Below, piece after piece: positions 25,910-34,635 of a stretch of DNA of 64,000 nucleotides (positions are counted from its first letter, which is position 1; every line of letters begins with the position of its first letter). The translations under genes were made by a program, and so were the position numbers. This DNA is from Bog-473 sp963781955 (GTDB taxonomy: Bacteria; Actinomycetota; Acidimicrobiia; Acidimicrobiales; RAAP-2). The DNA lies in the NCBI GenBank assembly GCA_963781955.1, contig CAWAHU010000001.1, positions 1,922,001 through 1,986,000 of the forward strand, in the 5' to 3' direction. The notes under the pieces are model-generated. The model did no database searches, was not told the DNA's origin, and saw only the letters and a program-made list of their open reading frames with translations.

Positions 25910-27169
25910 TCAGGCCCGGGGCAGGCCGAGGACGCGCTCGGCGATGATGTTGCGCTGGATCTCCGAGGTGCCGCCGGCGATGGTGCCCGAGAACGACCGC
26001 AGGTACTGGACGATCCAGGCCCCGTCGTAGAAGGAGCCCTTGGCGCTCTCGCCCACCGGGGCCTCACCGAAGCGTGCCAGGTCCCACGCGTCGAACCGGT
26101 TCGGCCCGGGCCCGTCGAGATCGAGCCCCTCGAGCCCGAGGGCGTCCGCGGCCAGCAGGCAGGCGCGCTGCTCGGCCTCGCTGGTGAAGAGCTTCAGCAC
26201 GATGTGCTCGGGCGGCATCTCGCCCCGGCTCGCCTTGGCCGAGCCCCGGTAGCCGAGGCAGCGCATGGCCGTGGTGTCGGCGGCGAGCCGCCCGATGGCC
26301 TCGGCCAGCCGGGGGTCGTCGCCCAGCGTCCCCCCGCGCCCGTCGGGGCGCCGGGCCAGGCGCACCAGGCCCTCGAGCGTGCGCTCCATCTTGTGGACGT
26401 TCATCAGCCAGAGCAGCCCTCGCTCGTGGCGCAACGACCCCTGGCTGACGGCCCACCCGTGGTGGAGCTCCCCCAGCAGGTTCTCCTCGGGCACCTCGAC
26501 GTCGGTGAAGAACACCTCGTTGAAGTCGGCGTGGTGCGGATCGGTCAGCTCGGGCAGCGGGCGGCAGGTGATGCCCGGCGAGCGCATGTCGACGATGAGT
26601 GCGCTGATGCCCTTGTGCTTGGTCGCGTCAGGGTCGGTGCGCACGTAGCACAGGCAGAGGTCGGCCTCGTGGGCCCCCGACGTCCACACCTTCTGCCCGT
26701 TCACCACGAAGCAGCCGTCACGCTGCTCGGCCTTCGTACGCAGCGAAGCCAGGTCGCTGCCCGCGTTGGGCTCGCTCATGCCGAGGCACCACGTGATGTC
26801 GCCCTTCAGCGTCGGCACGACGTAGCGCTCCTTCTGCGCGTCGGTCCCGTACTCGACGACCGAGGCGGCGCAGATCGAGAGACCCTGCGGGTTCAGCGAG
26901 CGGGGCACCATGCGCTCGGTGACGACCTCGAAGTACGCCATCTGCTCCTCGGGGGTGGCGTTGCGGCCCCCCAGCTCGGGGGGCCAGGCCGGCACCAGGT
27001 AGCCGGCCTCGAAGAGCTCGCGCTGAAAGGCGCGCGCCCAGCCGGGCAGGTGGGCCGAGGAGCGGCGCGTCTCGGCCGCCATGACCTCGGGCGAGGGCAT
27101 GTGCTCGTCGAGCCACGCCTCGAACTCGCGGCGGAACCCGGACAGCGACTCGTCGGGGGCGAGGCGCAC
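25910..27169 (-). CDS. Acyl-CoA dehydrogenase (FadE-type)
   Basis: The 419-residue ACAD shows LVPAWPPELGGRNATPEEQM, CLGMSEPNAGSDLASLRTKA near residue 133, NGQKVWTSGAHEADLCLCYV and the C-terminal SGTIAGGTSEIQRNIIAERV. The Glu of the classical MCAD position is replaced by Gly. It is the last gene of the minus-strand series P450, ferredoxin, fused ACAD, ACAD; the spacer to the fused ACAD (27170-27259) is occupied by a 29-base tandem repeat. It starts at GTG 27169. Substrate unknown. Confidence 0.92.
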   Translation of the reverse strand: MRLAPDESLSGFRREFEAWLDEHMPSPEVMAAETRRSSAHLPGWARAFQRELFEAGYLVPAWPPELGGRNATPEEQMAYFEVVTERMVPRSLNPQGLSICAASVVEYGTDAQKERYVVPTLKGDITWCLGMSEPNAGSDLASLRTKAEQRDGCFVVNGQKVWTSGAHEADLCLCYVRTDPDATKHKGISALIVDMRSPGITCRPLPELTDPHHADFNEVFFTDVEVPEENLLGELHHGWAVSQGSLRHERGLLWLMNVHKMERTLEGLVRLARRPDGRGGTLGDDPRLAEAIGRLAADTTAMRCLGYRGSAKASRGEMPPEHIVLKLFTSEAEQRACLLAADALGLEGLDLDGPGPNRFDAWDLARFGEAPVGESAKGSFYDGAWIVQYLRSFSGTIAGGTSEIQRNIIAERVLGLPRA

Positions 27170-27183
27170 GGCTCAGGCCCCGG

Positions 27184-27278
27184 GCTCGGGGACTCGACGC
27201 CTCACGACCCGGGCTCCGGGACTCGACGCCTCACGACCCGGGTTCCGGGACTGGACGCCTCACGACCCGGGCTCCGGG
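27184..27278. repeat. 29-bp tandem direct repeat carrying a stop codon
   Basis: Three units start at 27184, 27213 and 27242, with a partial fourth at 27271. Their common core is CGACGCCTCACGACCCGG (one mismatch in the third). The stop codon of the minus-strand fused ACAD (27260-27262) is inside the third unit, and each unit repeats the same TCA (TGA on the minus strand). Confidence 0.9.
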
Positions 27279-29644
27279 TCCTTGGGCTGGCCCAGGATCC
27301 GCTCGGCGATCACGTTGCGCTGCACTTCGCTGGTCCCGCCGGCGATGGTGAGGCAACGGGTGGAGAGGAACCCCTCCTCCCACCGCCGGGCCCCGCCGTC
27401 GAGCACGGCGGCGTCGGCGCCGTGGAGGGCCATCCCCAGCTCCTGCACCCGCTGCTCGTGCTCCACGCCGAGGAGCTTGCGCACGCTCGAGCCGGCGCCG
27501 GGGTCGACGCCCGAGAGCGTGCGCATGGTGGCGCGCCGGCCGAGCAGGGCCAGCGACTGCGCCTCGGCCATGAGGTGCCCCACGCGGTCGTGCAGCGAGT
27601 CGGGAACGGGGTCGCCCCGCTCGGCCCGCCGGGCCAGCGTGCGCACCAGCGACTCCACCCCGGGGCCGAAGGAGGCCCCGGCCGACATGGAGACCCGCTC
27701 GTTGGCCAGCGTGGTGCGGCCGATGCGCCACCCGTCGCCCGGGGCGCCGACGACCGCGTCGTCGGGCACGAACACGTCGTGGAAGAAGACCTCGTTGAAC
27801 ATGGCCGCCCCGGTGAGCTCGCGCAGCGGCCGGATGTCGAGGCCCTCGGCGCGCATGTCGACCACGAAGTAGGTGATGCCGGCGTGCTTGGACGCGTCGG
27901 GGTCGGAGCGGGCCAGGCAGATCCCGAAGTCGGCGAACTGAGCGAGCGAGGTCCACACCTTCTGCCCGTTGAGCACCCACCCGCCCTCGACACGTTCGGC
28001 CCGTGTGCTCAGCGAGGCCAGGTCCGAGCCGGCACCCGGCTCGCTGAAGAGCTGGCACCACTGCAGCGTGCCCAGCAGGGTGGGCCGCACCCAGCGCTCC
28101 TGCTGCTCCGGGGTGCCGTGGGCGATGAGCGTAGGCAGCGCCCACGCCCCGACGGCCAGGTTGGGGCGGGTCACCCCCACCGCCGCCAGCTCCTCGTCGA
28201 TGACCAGCTGCTCGAGGGGCGAGGCGCCCCGGCCCCAGGGGACAGGCCAGTGCGGCATGATCAGCCCGGCCTCGACCAGCGCGGCCCGCCGCCCCGCCTC
28301 GGGGACTGCGGCCACGTCCCTGGCCAGGGCGCCGATCTCGGCGCGCAGCGCCTCGGCCTCCTCGGGCAGGTCCGCACCCAGGTCGCGGCGAGCTCCCGTC
28401 GCGGCCAGCGACGCCGCCTCGTGCTCGAGCGCGCCCACGTCGCCGCCGGCCACCAGTTGCAGCGTGGCCATGGCGCGCTTGAGGTACAGATGCGCGTCGT
28501 GCTCCCACGTGAAGCCGATACCGCCGAGGATCTGGACGCACCGCTTGGCGCAGTGCGCAGCCGCCTCGAGCGCCACGGCGCCGGCCATGCGCGCGCTCAG
28601 GGCGGCCGCCACGCCGTCCGCATCCGGCTCGCTCCACGCCGCGGCCGCGTCCCACGCCACCGCGGCGCACTGCTCGACGGCCACCAGCATGTCGGCCAAT
28701 GCGTGCTTGACCGCCTGGAACTGCCCGATCGGCCGGCCGAACTGGACCCGGACCTTGGCGTACTCGGACGCCGTGGACAGGCACCAGCGCGCCAGGCCGG
28801 CGCACTCGGCCGCGGCGAGGGTCAGGGTGAGTCCCCGCACGTCGCCGTCCGCCAGCCACACCAACCCGCCGGTGCCGGGGACCAGGCCCGAGAGCTCGAG
28901 GCCGACCACCTCGCGCGTCCGGTCCAGCCCCGGTAACGGCGTGGCCGTCCACGTGCCGCCGGCCGCGCTCTCGAGGGTGGCGCGCTCGAGCAGCAGCCAG
29001 GCCACGCCGTCGGGCGCGCCGTCTCCGGCATCGTCACCCACCGAGCCAGTGGCAGGGTCGCGGGCAGGGTCGCCGGCACCGGCGACCGGCACGAGCACCA
29101 GCGCGGCGTCGTGCCGGCCGAGGACGGGCCGCACCTCGCCGGACAGGCGGAGGACGCCGTCGGCTCCGGCCTCGGCGCGCAGCGGGGCCGCCCCGAGTGC
29201 CAAGGCCGCCGTGAGCGACCCGTCGGCCAGGGCGGGAAGCAGGCGACGCCGCAGCGCCTCGTCGGGGTGGCGCGCCAGGGCGGCCGACACCACCACGGTC
29301 GGCAGGAGCGGGCCCGGCAGCAGGGCCCGGCCGAGCTCCTCGAGGACCACGGCCAGCTCGGCCAGCGTGAAGCCCTGGCCCCCGACGTCCTCGGGCAGGT
29401 GCAGCCCGAGCCAACCCTGGGCGGCCATCTTCTCCCAGACGTCGGGCAGCGGAACGGCCTCCGCCGCCTCGGTCGCCCCCTGCCCGGGGATCACCGGGCG
29501 GGCCGCCCCCCCGGCGTAGGCCGCGTTGGCGGCCTCCGCCGCCTCGGCCGGCGCACGGGCCACGGCCGGCGGGCAGTGCGTCTGCGCCCAACGCTCGACG
29601 GCGAGGCGGAGCGCCTCGTGGTCCTCGGTCACGGCGATCGGCAT
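27260..29644 (-). CDS. Fused double acyl-CoA dehydrogenase (FadE34-like)
   Basis: The 794-residue protein contains two complete ACAD units in one chain. The N-terminal half is small-chain-like: GWLGLHLPEDVGGQGFTLAE, VQFGRPIGQFQAVKHALAD, and GGIGFTWEHDAHLYLKRA near residue 385. The C-terminal half is large-chain-like: QLFSEPGAGSDLASLSTRAE, NGQKVWTSLAQFADFGICLA, and TIAGGTSEVQRNVIAERILG. Mycobacterial FadE34, a two-domain ACAD for cholesterol side-chain oxidation, has the same design. ATG 29644 overlaps the ferredoxin stop by one base of a shared ATGA. Position behind a P450 and ferredoxin fits oxidation of a terminal methyl to acid, activation, then dehydrogenation. Confidence 0.9.
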   Translation of the reverse strand: MPIAVTEDHEALRLAVERWAQTHCPPAVARAPAEAAEAANAAYAGGAARPVIPGQGATEAAEAVPLPDVWEKMAAQGWLGLHLPEDVGGQGFTLAELAVVLEELGRALLPGPLLPTVVVSAALARHPDEALRRRLLPALADGSLTAALALGAAPLRAEAGADGVLRLSGEVRPVLGRHDAALVLVPVAGAGDPARDPATGSVGDDAGDGAPDGVAWLLLERATLESAAGGTWTATPLPGLDRTREVVGLELSGLVPGTGGLVWLADGDVRGLTLTLAAAECAGLARWCLSTASEYAKVRVQFGRPIGQFQAVKHALADMLVAVEQCAAVAWDAAAAWSEPDADGVAAALSARMAGAVALEAAAHCAKRCVQILGGIGFTWEHDAHLYLKRAMATLQLVAGGDVGALEHEAASLAATGARRDLGADLPEEAEALRAEIGALARDVAAVPEAGRRAALVEAGLIMPHWPVPWGRGASPLEQLVIDEELAAVGVTRPNLAVGAWALPTLIAHGTPEQQERWVRPTLLGTLQWCQLFSEPGAGSDLASLSTRAERVEGGWVLNGQKVWTSLAQFADFGICLARSDPDASKHAGITYFVVDMRAEGLDIRPLRELTGAAMFNEVFFHDVFVPDDAVVGAPGDGWRIGRTTLANERVSMSAGASFGPGVESLVRTLARRAERGDPVPDSLHDRVGHLMAEAQSLALLGRRATMRTLSGVDPGAGSSVRKLLGVEHEQRVQELGMALHGADAAVLDGGARRWEEGFLSTRCLTIAGGTSEVQRNVIAERILGQPKDPEPGS

Positions 29645-29871
29645 CAGGCCCCCTCGCCGAGCGGGAGCGGCGCTCCGTCGCGGTACAGGGAGATCGCGCC
29701 GACCGGGCAGCCCTGCGCGGCGGTTCGCAGGCGGTCCTCGTCGGTGGCCGCCGGGTCGAGCACGACCGCGTAGCCCTCGTCGGCCAGGTCGAACGAACCG
29801 GGCGCCCAGAACACGCAATTGCCCGAGCCCATACAGAGCTCCGTGTCGATCTTGATGTCCAGCGTCGCCAT
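29644..29871 (-). CDS. 3Fe-4S-type ferredoxin, P450 partner
   Basis: A 75-residue ferredoxin with cluster ligands Cys13 and Cys19 in CMGSGNC and Cys55 in GCPVGAI. Gly at position 16, where a fourth Cys would sit in a 4Fe-4S protein, indicates a 3Fe-4S cluster, as in actinobacterial ferredoxins that serve P450s. It lies 38 bases downstream of the P450 stop and overlaps the fused ACAD start. It most likely carries electrons to the neighbouring P450; no ferredoxin reductase is present in the window. Confidence 0.9.
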   Translation of the reverse strand: MATLDIKIDTELCMGSGNCVFWAPGSFDLADEGYAVVLDPAATDEDRLRTAAQGCPVGAISLYRDGAPLPLGEGA

Positions 29872-29909
29872 CGGCCTGCGAACCTCCCGCCTCGAACCTA
29901 TCCCGGGCC

Positions 29910-31157
29910 CTAGACCGCGGCCGAGAAGACCACGGGTAGGGAGAGCGGCGAGCGGAAGGCCAGCCCCTCCATGCGCGGCGCGTCGGCATCTGGGTCGAGC
30001 GTGAAGGGGCCGAGCCGGTCGAGCAACGTGTTGACCGCCACCCGCGACTCCATGCGGGCGAGATGCATGCCCAGGCACACGTGCACCCCGAAGCCGAACC
30101 CGACGTGCTGGCGCTGCGGGCGGAACATGTCGAAGCGGTCGGGGTCGGTGTACTTGCGCCGGTCGCGGTTGGCCGCACCGATGAGGAGCGCCACGTCGGC
30201 CCCCTCCTCGACCGGGACGCCGGCCAGCTCGGTGGCGCGGACCGCCCGGCGGAGGATCATCGTCACCGGGGGCTCCCAGCGCACCGCCTCCTCGAAGGCC
30301 TGCGGGTAGAGGGACCGGTCGGCACGGAGCGCGTCGAACTGCGCCCGGTCGTTGAGCAGCGCGAACAGGAGGCTGCCCGAGGCCCGGTAGGTCGTCTCCA
30401 CCCCTGCCGGCAGGAGGAGGCGGAGGAAGGAGTAGATCTCCTCGTCATCGAGGCGCTCGCCGTCGACCTCGGCCTGCACGAGGTCGCTGATGAGGTCGTC
30501 GCCCGGCGCCACGCGGCGCTCCGCCACGACGGCGGCGAAGTAGTCGCGCAGCGCGGCCGACGCCGCGAGGCCCCGCTCCCAATTGGCGTGGACGCTCGTC
30601 TGCTCGAGCGCCCAGCGCTGGAAGCGCGGGTAGTCCTCCCGGGGCAGCCCGAGGATGCGGGCGATCACCTGGACGGGGAAGTTGAAGGTCACCGACCGCA
30701 CGAGGTCGGTGCGGCCCTCCCGGGCGAACGAGTCGACGAGCTCGTTGACGACGCGCGCCACCAGCTGCTCCTCCCACCGCTCGAGGACCTTGGAGCGGAA
30801 GCTGGGGGCGACCAGGGCGCGGACCATCCGGTGCTCGGGCTCGTCCATCTGCAAGATGGTGCGACCCATGACGGGGCCCACCACGCCCTCGTACACGATC
30901 GAGGAGTAGGTCTCGTTGTCGCGCAGGACCTGCACGACCTCGTCGAAGCCGACCACGGTGACGGGGGTCGGCTTGTCCGGGTCCGGCGGCAGGGCGCCCT
31001 CCCCCAGGTCGACCATGCCGAGGTGGACGGGCGACTGCCCGCACAGTTCGTGGAAGCGCGGGTACGGGTCGGCGATGGTCCCCCCGACCGTGTCCTTCAG
31101 CTCGTAGGGGTCGAAGGGCACGGCCGTCGCGTCCGCGTTGGCTGACACCGGTGTCAT
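29910..31157 (-). CDS. Cytochrome P450
   Basis: The 415-residue P450 has the I-helix motif LLPAGVETTYRASGSLLFAL, an EEAVRW ExxR helix, and the haem loop FGFGVHVCLGMHLARME with the ligand Cys near residue 361. The acid pair usual before T-T (AGxET) resembles the CYP125/142-type actinobacterial enzymes that hydroxylate sterol side chains, though the sequence is not close enough to name. ATG 31157 gives MTPVSANADATAVPFDPYEL; its first codons are formed by the operator palindrome 31143-31156, so the transcript is either leaderless or starts a few codons later. It heads the operon with ferredoxin and ACADs. Confidence 0.92.
   Translation of the reverse strand: MTPVSANADATAVPFDPYELKDTVGGTIADPYPRFHELCGQSPVHLGMVDLGEGALPPDPDKPTPVTVVGFDEVVQVLRDNETYSSIVYEGVVGPVMGRTILQMDEPEHRMVRALVAPSFRSKVLERWEEQLVARVVNELVDSFAREGRTDLVRSVTFNFPVQVIARILGLPREDYPRFQRWALEQTSVHANWERGLAASAALRDYFAAVVAERRVAPGDDLISDLVQAEVDGERLDDEEIYSFLRLLLPAGVETTYRASGSLLFALLNDRAQFDALRADRSLYPQAFEEAVRWEPPVTMILRRAVRATELAGVPVEEGADVALLIGAANRDRRKYTDPDRFDMFRPQRQHVGFGFGVHVCLGMHLARMESRVAVNTLLDRLGPFTLDPDADAPRMEGLAFRSPLSLPVVFSAAV
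31143..31156. promoter_or_regulatory. Candidate operator, TGACACCGGTGTCA (site 5)
   Basis: This is the fully symmetric form of the palindrome. It overlaps the first codons of the P450 gene (ATG 31157) and lies 136 bases before the divergent TetR gene. An AT-rich TATATA step directly follows at 31158 and could be part of a promoter. Confidence 0.7.
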
Positions 31158-31292
31158 ATATAGCAAACGTGCGTTCGGGTGGCGAGTGGCGCCGGGTCGC
31201 CGTCCCCCGGTCACGGCCGGACGGTGGCCGAGCGAGCACCCGGGTTGAAAGGGCAGTATGGGGGCTCCCGACACCGAAGGACGGACCGCCGC

Positions 31293-31931
31293 ATGACCGT
31301 CGACCAGGCCCAGATCAGCCGCCGCCACGATCTGCCCCAGGGAGGGGCGCTGCCGGGCGAGCGCACGGCGACGCGACAGCGCATCCTCGAGATCGCGCTG
31401 ACCCTGATGTCCCAGCGGGGCGTCGACGGCACGTCCATGCGCGACCTGGCCGCGGCCGCCGGCCTCAACGTCGCCTCGCTCTACCACTACTTCCCCTCCA
31501 AGCGCGACCTCCTCGAGGCCGTACTCGTCGAGGAGGGCGTCCACCCGATCGAGTCTCCGCTGACCGAGGCGGGCATGCCGGAGCCGGGCTCCCTGGCCGA
31601 CCTCCTCACCCTCATCCTCGGCACGATCTTCGACGTCGAGGACTTCGTGCGGCTGATGGTGACCGAGGCCATGCGGGGCGAGGCCACCGCCCGCGCCGTC
31701 GGGCTCGACCTGTTCGCCTCGTTCGAGGCCTCGATCGCCGAGTGGTTGTCCGACAACCGCCCCGACCTCGACGATCGACCCGACGCCGGCGCGGTCGCCA
31801 GGCTGCTCAGCGCGATGGTGGTGGGCATCTTCATCCAGCACGCGGCCGGGGTGCTCGGCGATGCGGATCTCACCGCCCTGGCCCGGACCCGGGCCGGGGA
31901 GGCGGCTGACGTCCTGCGGCCGCCGGGATAA
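31293..31931 (+). CDS. TetR-family transcriptional regulator
   Basis: The 212-residue protein has a TetR DNA-binding domain at about residues 25-75: RQRILEIALTLMSQRGVDGT, SMRDLAAAAGLNVASLYHYF, PSKRDLLEAVL. The C-terminal helical part (LADLLTLILGTIFDVEDFVR onward) would bind an effector such as an acyl-CoA. It is divergent from the P450 operon, with the best-conserved palindrome in between, so it is a prime candidate for the repressor of that operon and possibly of all eight sites. The next gene, an SRPBCC protein, follows after 16 bases. Confidence 0.9.
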   Translation: MTVDQAQISRRHDLPQGGALPGERTATRQRILEIALTLMSQRGVDGTSMRDLAAAAGLNVASLYHYFPSKRDLLEAVLVEEGVHPIESPLTEAGMPEPGSLADLLTLILGTIFDVEDFVRLMVTEAMRGEATARAVGLDLFASFEASIAEWLSDNRPDLDDRPDAGAVARLLSAMVVGIFIQHAAGVLGDADLTALARTRAGEAADVLRPPG

Positions 31932-31947
31932 GACGGCGCCGGCGCAC

Positions 31948-32454
31948 GTGCCGACACCTGACGTACCGCCCACCTCGGTGGCCACCGCGACCTTCGCCGT
32001 CCCACCCGAGGACGTGTGGCGCTACCGCCTCGACTTCGCCAACCTGCCCGAGTACAACCCCGACGTCAGCGGCGTGGAGCGGGTGCGCGACGGCGAACCC
32101 GACGGTGAGGGGGGCTTGCTCGGCCCGGGCGCCCGCTACACGTTCCTGCTCGCCGACCCCCGTCGGCCCGACGCCGGCCAGCCTGTCGAGCTGTGGGCGG
32201 TGGCGGCCGAGAAGCCCAGGCTGGTGGCGGCCGGCATGATGGGCGGCAACGAGGCGTACGAGGAGTTCGTGGTCCGCCCGCTCGAGGGTGGCGGGTGCGA
32301 AGCGACGCTGACGCTCTGGGTCACCCTGCCCGAGGGGCTGCCCGAGGACGTCGTGCGGGCGGCCGCCGCCGCCAGCTTCGAGCAGATCGACAAGGAGATG
32401 CGCCTCATGAAGGAGATCCTCGAGAGCCGCACGGCCTCAGGCGCTACGGCCTGA
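31948..32454 (+). CDS. SRPBCC-family (START-like) lipid-binding protein
   Basis: A 168-residue protein with a helix-grip fold pattern: TATFAVPPEDVWRYRLDFAN, LPEYNPDVSGVERV, several antiparallel strands, and a C-terminal helix EQIDKEMRLMKEILES. Such domains bind hydrophobic molecules; some are cyclases or transfer proteins. GTG 31948 lies 16 bases after the TetR stop; GTG 31978 is an alternative. The 3' end overlaps the convergent zinc-rich gene by 11 bases. Confidence 0.75.
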   Translation: MPTPDVPPTSVATATFAVPPEDVWRYRLDFANLPEYNPDVSGVERVRDGEPDGEGGLLGPGARYTFLLADPRRPDAGQPVELWAVAAEKPRLVAAGMMGGNEAYEEFVVRPLEGGGCEATLTLWVTLPEGLPEDVVRAAAAASFEQIDKEMRLMKEILESRTASGATA

Positions 32455-32734
32455 GGCGCTCTCCCTCCCCCGCACGGGCCTCGTCGTCGAGGCATCCGCA
32501 ACTGATCAGCTGGCCGTCGCAGGCCGGACATTGCTCGAGATCGCACCCGTGGTGGTGCACGCCGCCCCTGCGCACCCCGCAGTCGCCGCAGCGGGCCGTG
32601 CGGTCCCACCACACCTCCTCCCGCTCGTCGCCCCAGCGGATCGGGTCGTGATCCGTGCCGTGGGCCCGTATGGGCGCATCCGTGCAGCTCGTCCCGTGCT
32701 GCATCTCGTTCCCGCAGACCGTGCAGACCGTCAC
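32444..32734 (-). CDS. Small cysteine/histidine-rich zinc-binding protein
   Basis: A 96-residue protein with CTVCGNEM near the start, ARCGDCGVRRGGVHHHGCD in the middle, and EQCPACDGQLISCGC near the end: at least eight Cys in CxxC-like pairs plus a His cluster. It probably binds one or two zinc ions. I recognise it as a small actinobacterial protein type but no function can be assigned. A 216-base spacer upstream (32735-32950) holds no gene or palindrome I can support. Confidence 0.7.
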   Translation of the reverse strand: MTVCTVCGNEMQHGTSCTDAPIRAHGTDHDPIRWGDEREEVWWDRTARCGDCGVRRGGVHHHGCDLEQCPACDGQLISCGCLDDEARAGEGERLRP

Positions 32735-32950
32735 CCTCCCGTCCCTCCCTTCTTCTCCCGTCGGTCACCTCGGACCCCGCCGCGCGGACGCCGTGCCGCG
32801 ACGGCCATGCCCGCCCGTGCACGGCGCCGCGCGCCGGATCGTGGCCCTGTCTCACCCCTTCTCACAAGGAGAACGGTCGCCCGCGCGCCACGAGTGTCGC
32901 GACGATGTCGCCCGCCACCACATGTCACAACCCCGTGATGTGCTTCACCC

Positions 32951-34099
32951 GTGGGAATCGAAACCCTCGTCGACGCCATCGACGGCCTGATCGCGGAAGG
33001 AGACGGCGCACACGCCGACGGTGTCTCCGTGACCGAGCTCGTGCGCCAGCTCACGCGCCTGGAGTCCGTGACCACCAACGCGGTGGCGGCGTTCGACGCG
33101 TCGGGCGACTGGGCGGCCGACGGGGCGAAGACCGCGGCCGCCTGGGTGGCCACGCGGTGCCGGCTGCCGCGGGCGGCGGGCCGGAGGCTCGTGCGGCGCG
33201 GCCGGCACCTCCGCCACCTTCCGGTGGTCGCGCGGGCCTTCGAGGACGGTGCGATCACGTCGGCCCACCTCGACCTGGTGGGCAGCATCCGCCGGGAGCG
33301 CACCGAGCAGGCGCTCGCCCGTGACGAGGAGCTCCTGGTGTCCCAGGCCAAGCGCCTGCGCTTTGAGCACTTCGCCCGTGCCGTCGCCTACTGGGGTCAG
33401 CTGGCCGACCCCGACGGTACCGAGGACGCGGCCGAGGCCCGCCGGGGGCGGCGCGACGTCTTCCTCGAGCCGTCGTTCAGCGGCATGTACCTCGGCAGCA
33501 TCACGCTCGACCCCGTGTCCGGCTCGATCGTGTCGAACGAGCTGCAGCGGATCGAGCGCGAGCTCTTCAAGGCGGACTGGGCCCGGGCGCGCCAGGAGCT
33601 GGGCCGGCAACCCACCGTGGCCGACCTCTGGCGGACACCCGCCCAGCGACGGGCCGACGCCCTGGTGGAGATGGCCACCCGCTCGGCCGTCGTGCGGCCC
33701 GAGGGCATCCGGCCGCCCGCACCGCTCTTCACCGTCCTGGTCGACTGGCCCACCCTCGCCGGACGCATTTGCGAACTGGCCGAAGGGGTTGTCGTCTCAC
33801 CCGGCGAGCTCGTTGACTGGCTGTCGGTGGCGGACCTCGAGCGAGCGGTCATGGGACCGGGGGGACGGGTCGAGGTTGGGGCGCGCCAGCGACTGTTCAC
33901 GGGGGCGACCAGGCGCGCCATCGAGGTGCGCGACCGCGAGTGCGCCCACCCTTACTGCGACGTGCCCGGTGGCCGCTGTGAGGCGGACCACGTCACGCCG
34001 TGGTCCGAGGGTGGCACCACGACCCAGGACAACGGCCGGCTGCTGTGCAGCTTCCACAACCGGCTCCGGAACCAGCGCCCACCTCCCTTGCGGGAGTGA
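32951..34099 (+). CDS. DUF222/HNH endonuclease (13E12 repeat type)
   Basis: The 382-residue protein has a long helical DUF222 N-terminal region (DAIDGLIAEGDGAHADGVSV onward) and a C-terminal HNH nuclease: ECAHPYCDVPGGRCEADHVT, PWSEGGTTTQDNGRLLCSFH, N. The residues D-H (EADHV), N in DNGRLLC and the final H-N supply the ββα-metal site, and two Cys pairs bind structural zinc. Actinobacterial genomes carry many copies, often scattered like mobile elements, but no terminal repeats are seen here. GTG 32951 is the start. Role unknown. Confidence 0.88.
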   Translation: MGIETLVDAIDGLIAEGDGAHADGVSVTELVRQLTRLESVTTNAVAAFDASGDWAADGAKTAAAWVATRCRLPRAAGRRLVRRGRHLRHLPVVARAFEDGAITSAHLDLVGSIRRERTEQALARDEELLVSQAKRLRFEHFARAVAYWGQLADPDGTEDAAEARRGRRDVFLEPSFSGMYLGSITLDPVSGSIVSNELQRIERELFKADWARARQELGRQPTVADLWRTPAQRRADALVEMATRSAVVRPEGIRPPAPLFTVLVDWPTLAGRICELAEGVVVSPGELVDWLSVADLERAVMGPGGRVEVGARQRLFTGATRRAIEVRDRECAHPYCDVPGGRCEADHVTPWSEGGTTTQDNGRLLCSFHNRLRNQRPPPLRE

Positions 34100-34116
34100 G
34101 CGGCCCGCCGGGCGGG

Positions 34117-34548
34117 TCAGGACGTGTAGGCGTCGTCGGATTCCCTGAGGCGCTGCGCCAGGTTCGAGAGCATCTTGACGCCGATGGTCGGCGTCGTCAT
34201 GAGCATGGAACGGAACTCGCGCGAGTCGAGGACGAGGAGCCGCATGTCGCTCAGAGCCACGACGTCGGCGCTGCGCACGCCGCTGTAGAGCAGCGCCATC
34301 TCGCCGAAGAAGTCGCCCGGGCCGAACTGGCGCACTTCGCGCCGTCCCACCCTGCACGAGGCGACGCCTTCGAGGACGAGGAAGAACTGGCGTCCCGGTT
34401 TGCCCCTCAAGGTGAGATACGCACCCTCCTCGGCGTCCACCTCCGTCACCAGGTGGGCGATCGTACGGAGCTCGCGCTGCGAACACGCGGAGAAGATCGG
34501 CACTGCCTTCAGGAGGTCGAGCTGCTTCTTCGAGATCCCACCATGCAT
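34117..34548 (-). CDS. Cyclic nucleotide-binding domain protein
   Basis: A 143-residue stand-alone cNMP-binding domain. It has LDLLKAVPIFSACSQRELRT, GRQFFLVLEGVASCRVGRRE, the phosphate-binding cassette FGPGDFFGEMALLYSGVRSA, and a C-helix. The cassette has the Gly-Glu and Arg expected for ligand binding. No HTH or enzyme domain follows, so it is not a Crp-type regulator by itself; it may act through a partner. It lies downstream of the CoA ligase start region on the same strand, but separated by 87 bases from the ligase stop. Confidence 0.85.
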   Translation of the reverse strand: MHGGISKKQLDLLKAVPIFSACSQRELRTIAHLVTEVDAEEGAYLTLRGKPGRQFFLVLEGVASCRVGRREVRQFGPGDFFGEMALLYSGVRSADVVALSDMRLLVLDSREFRSMLMTTPTIGVKMLSNLAQRLRESDDAYTS

Positions 34549-34635
34549 GGAACTCCCTCCCCTTGGCTCTGGTCGTGGAGCCGGGCACGAGCGTACCGTC
34601 CGGCACCTCCGGTGTCACCAGGAATCCCTTGGTTG

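Noticed and set aside
27184..27278. 29-base repeats resembling a CRISPR repeat length
   Set aside because: The units abut each other without spacers and overlap a stop codon; no cas genes are near.
32951..34099. Mobile element around the DUF222/HNH gene
   Set aside because: No terminal inverted repeats, target-site duplications or transposase are seen; 13E12-type genes are common stand-alone genes in actinobacteria.
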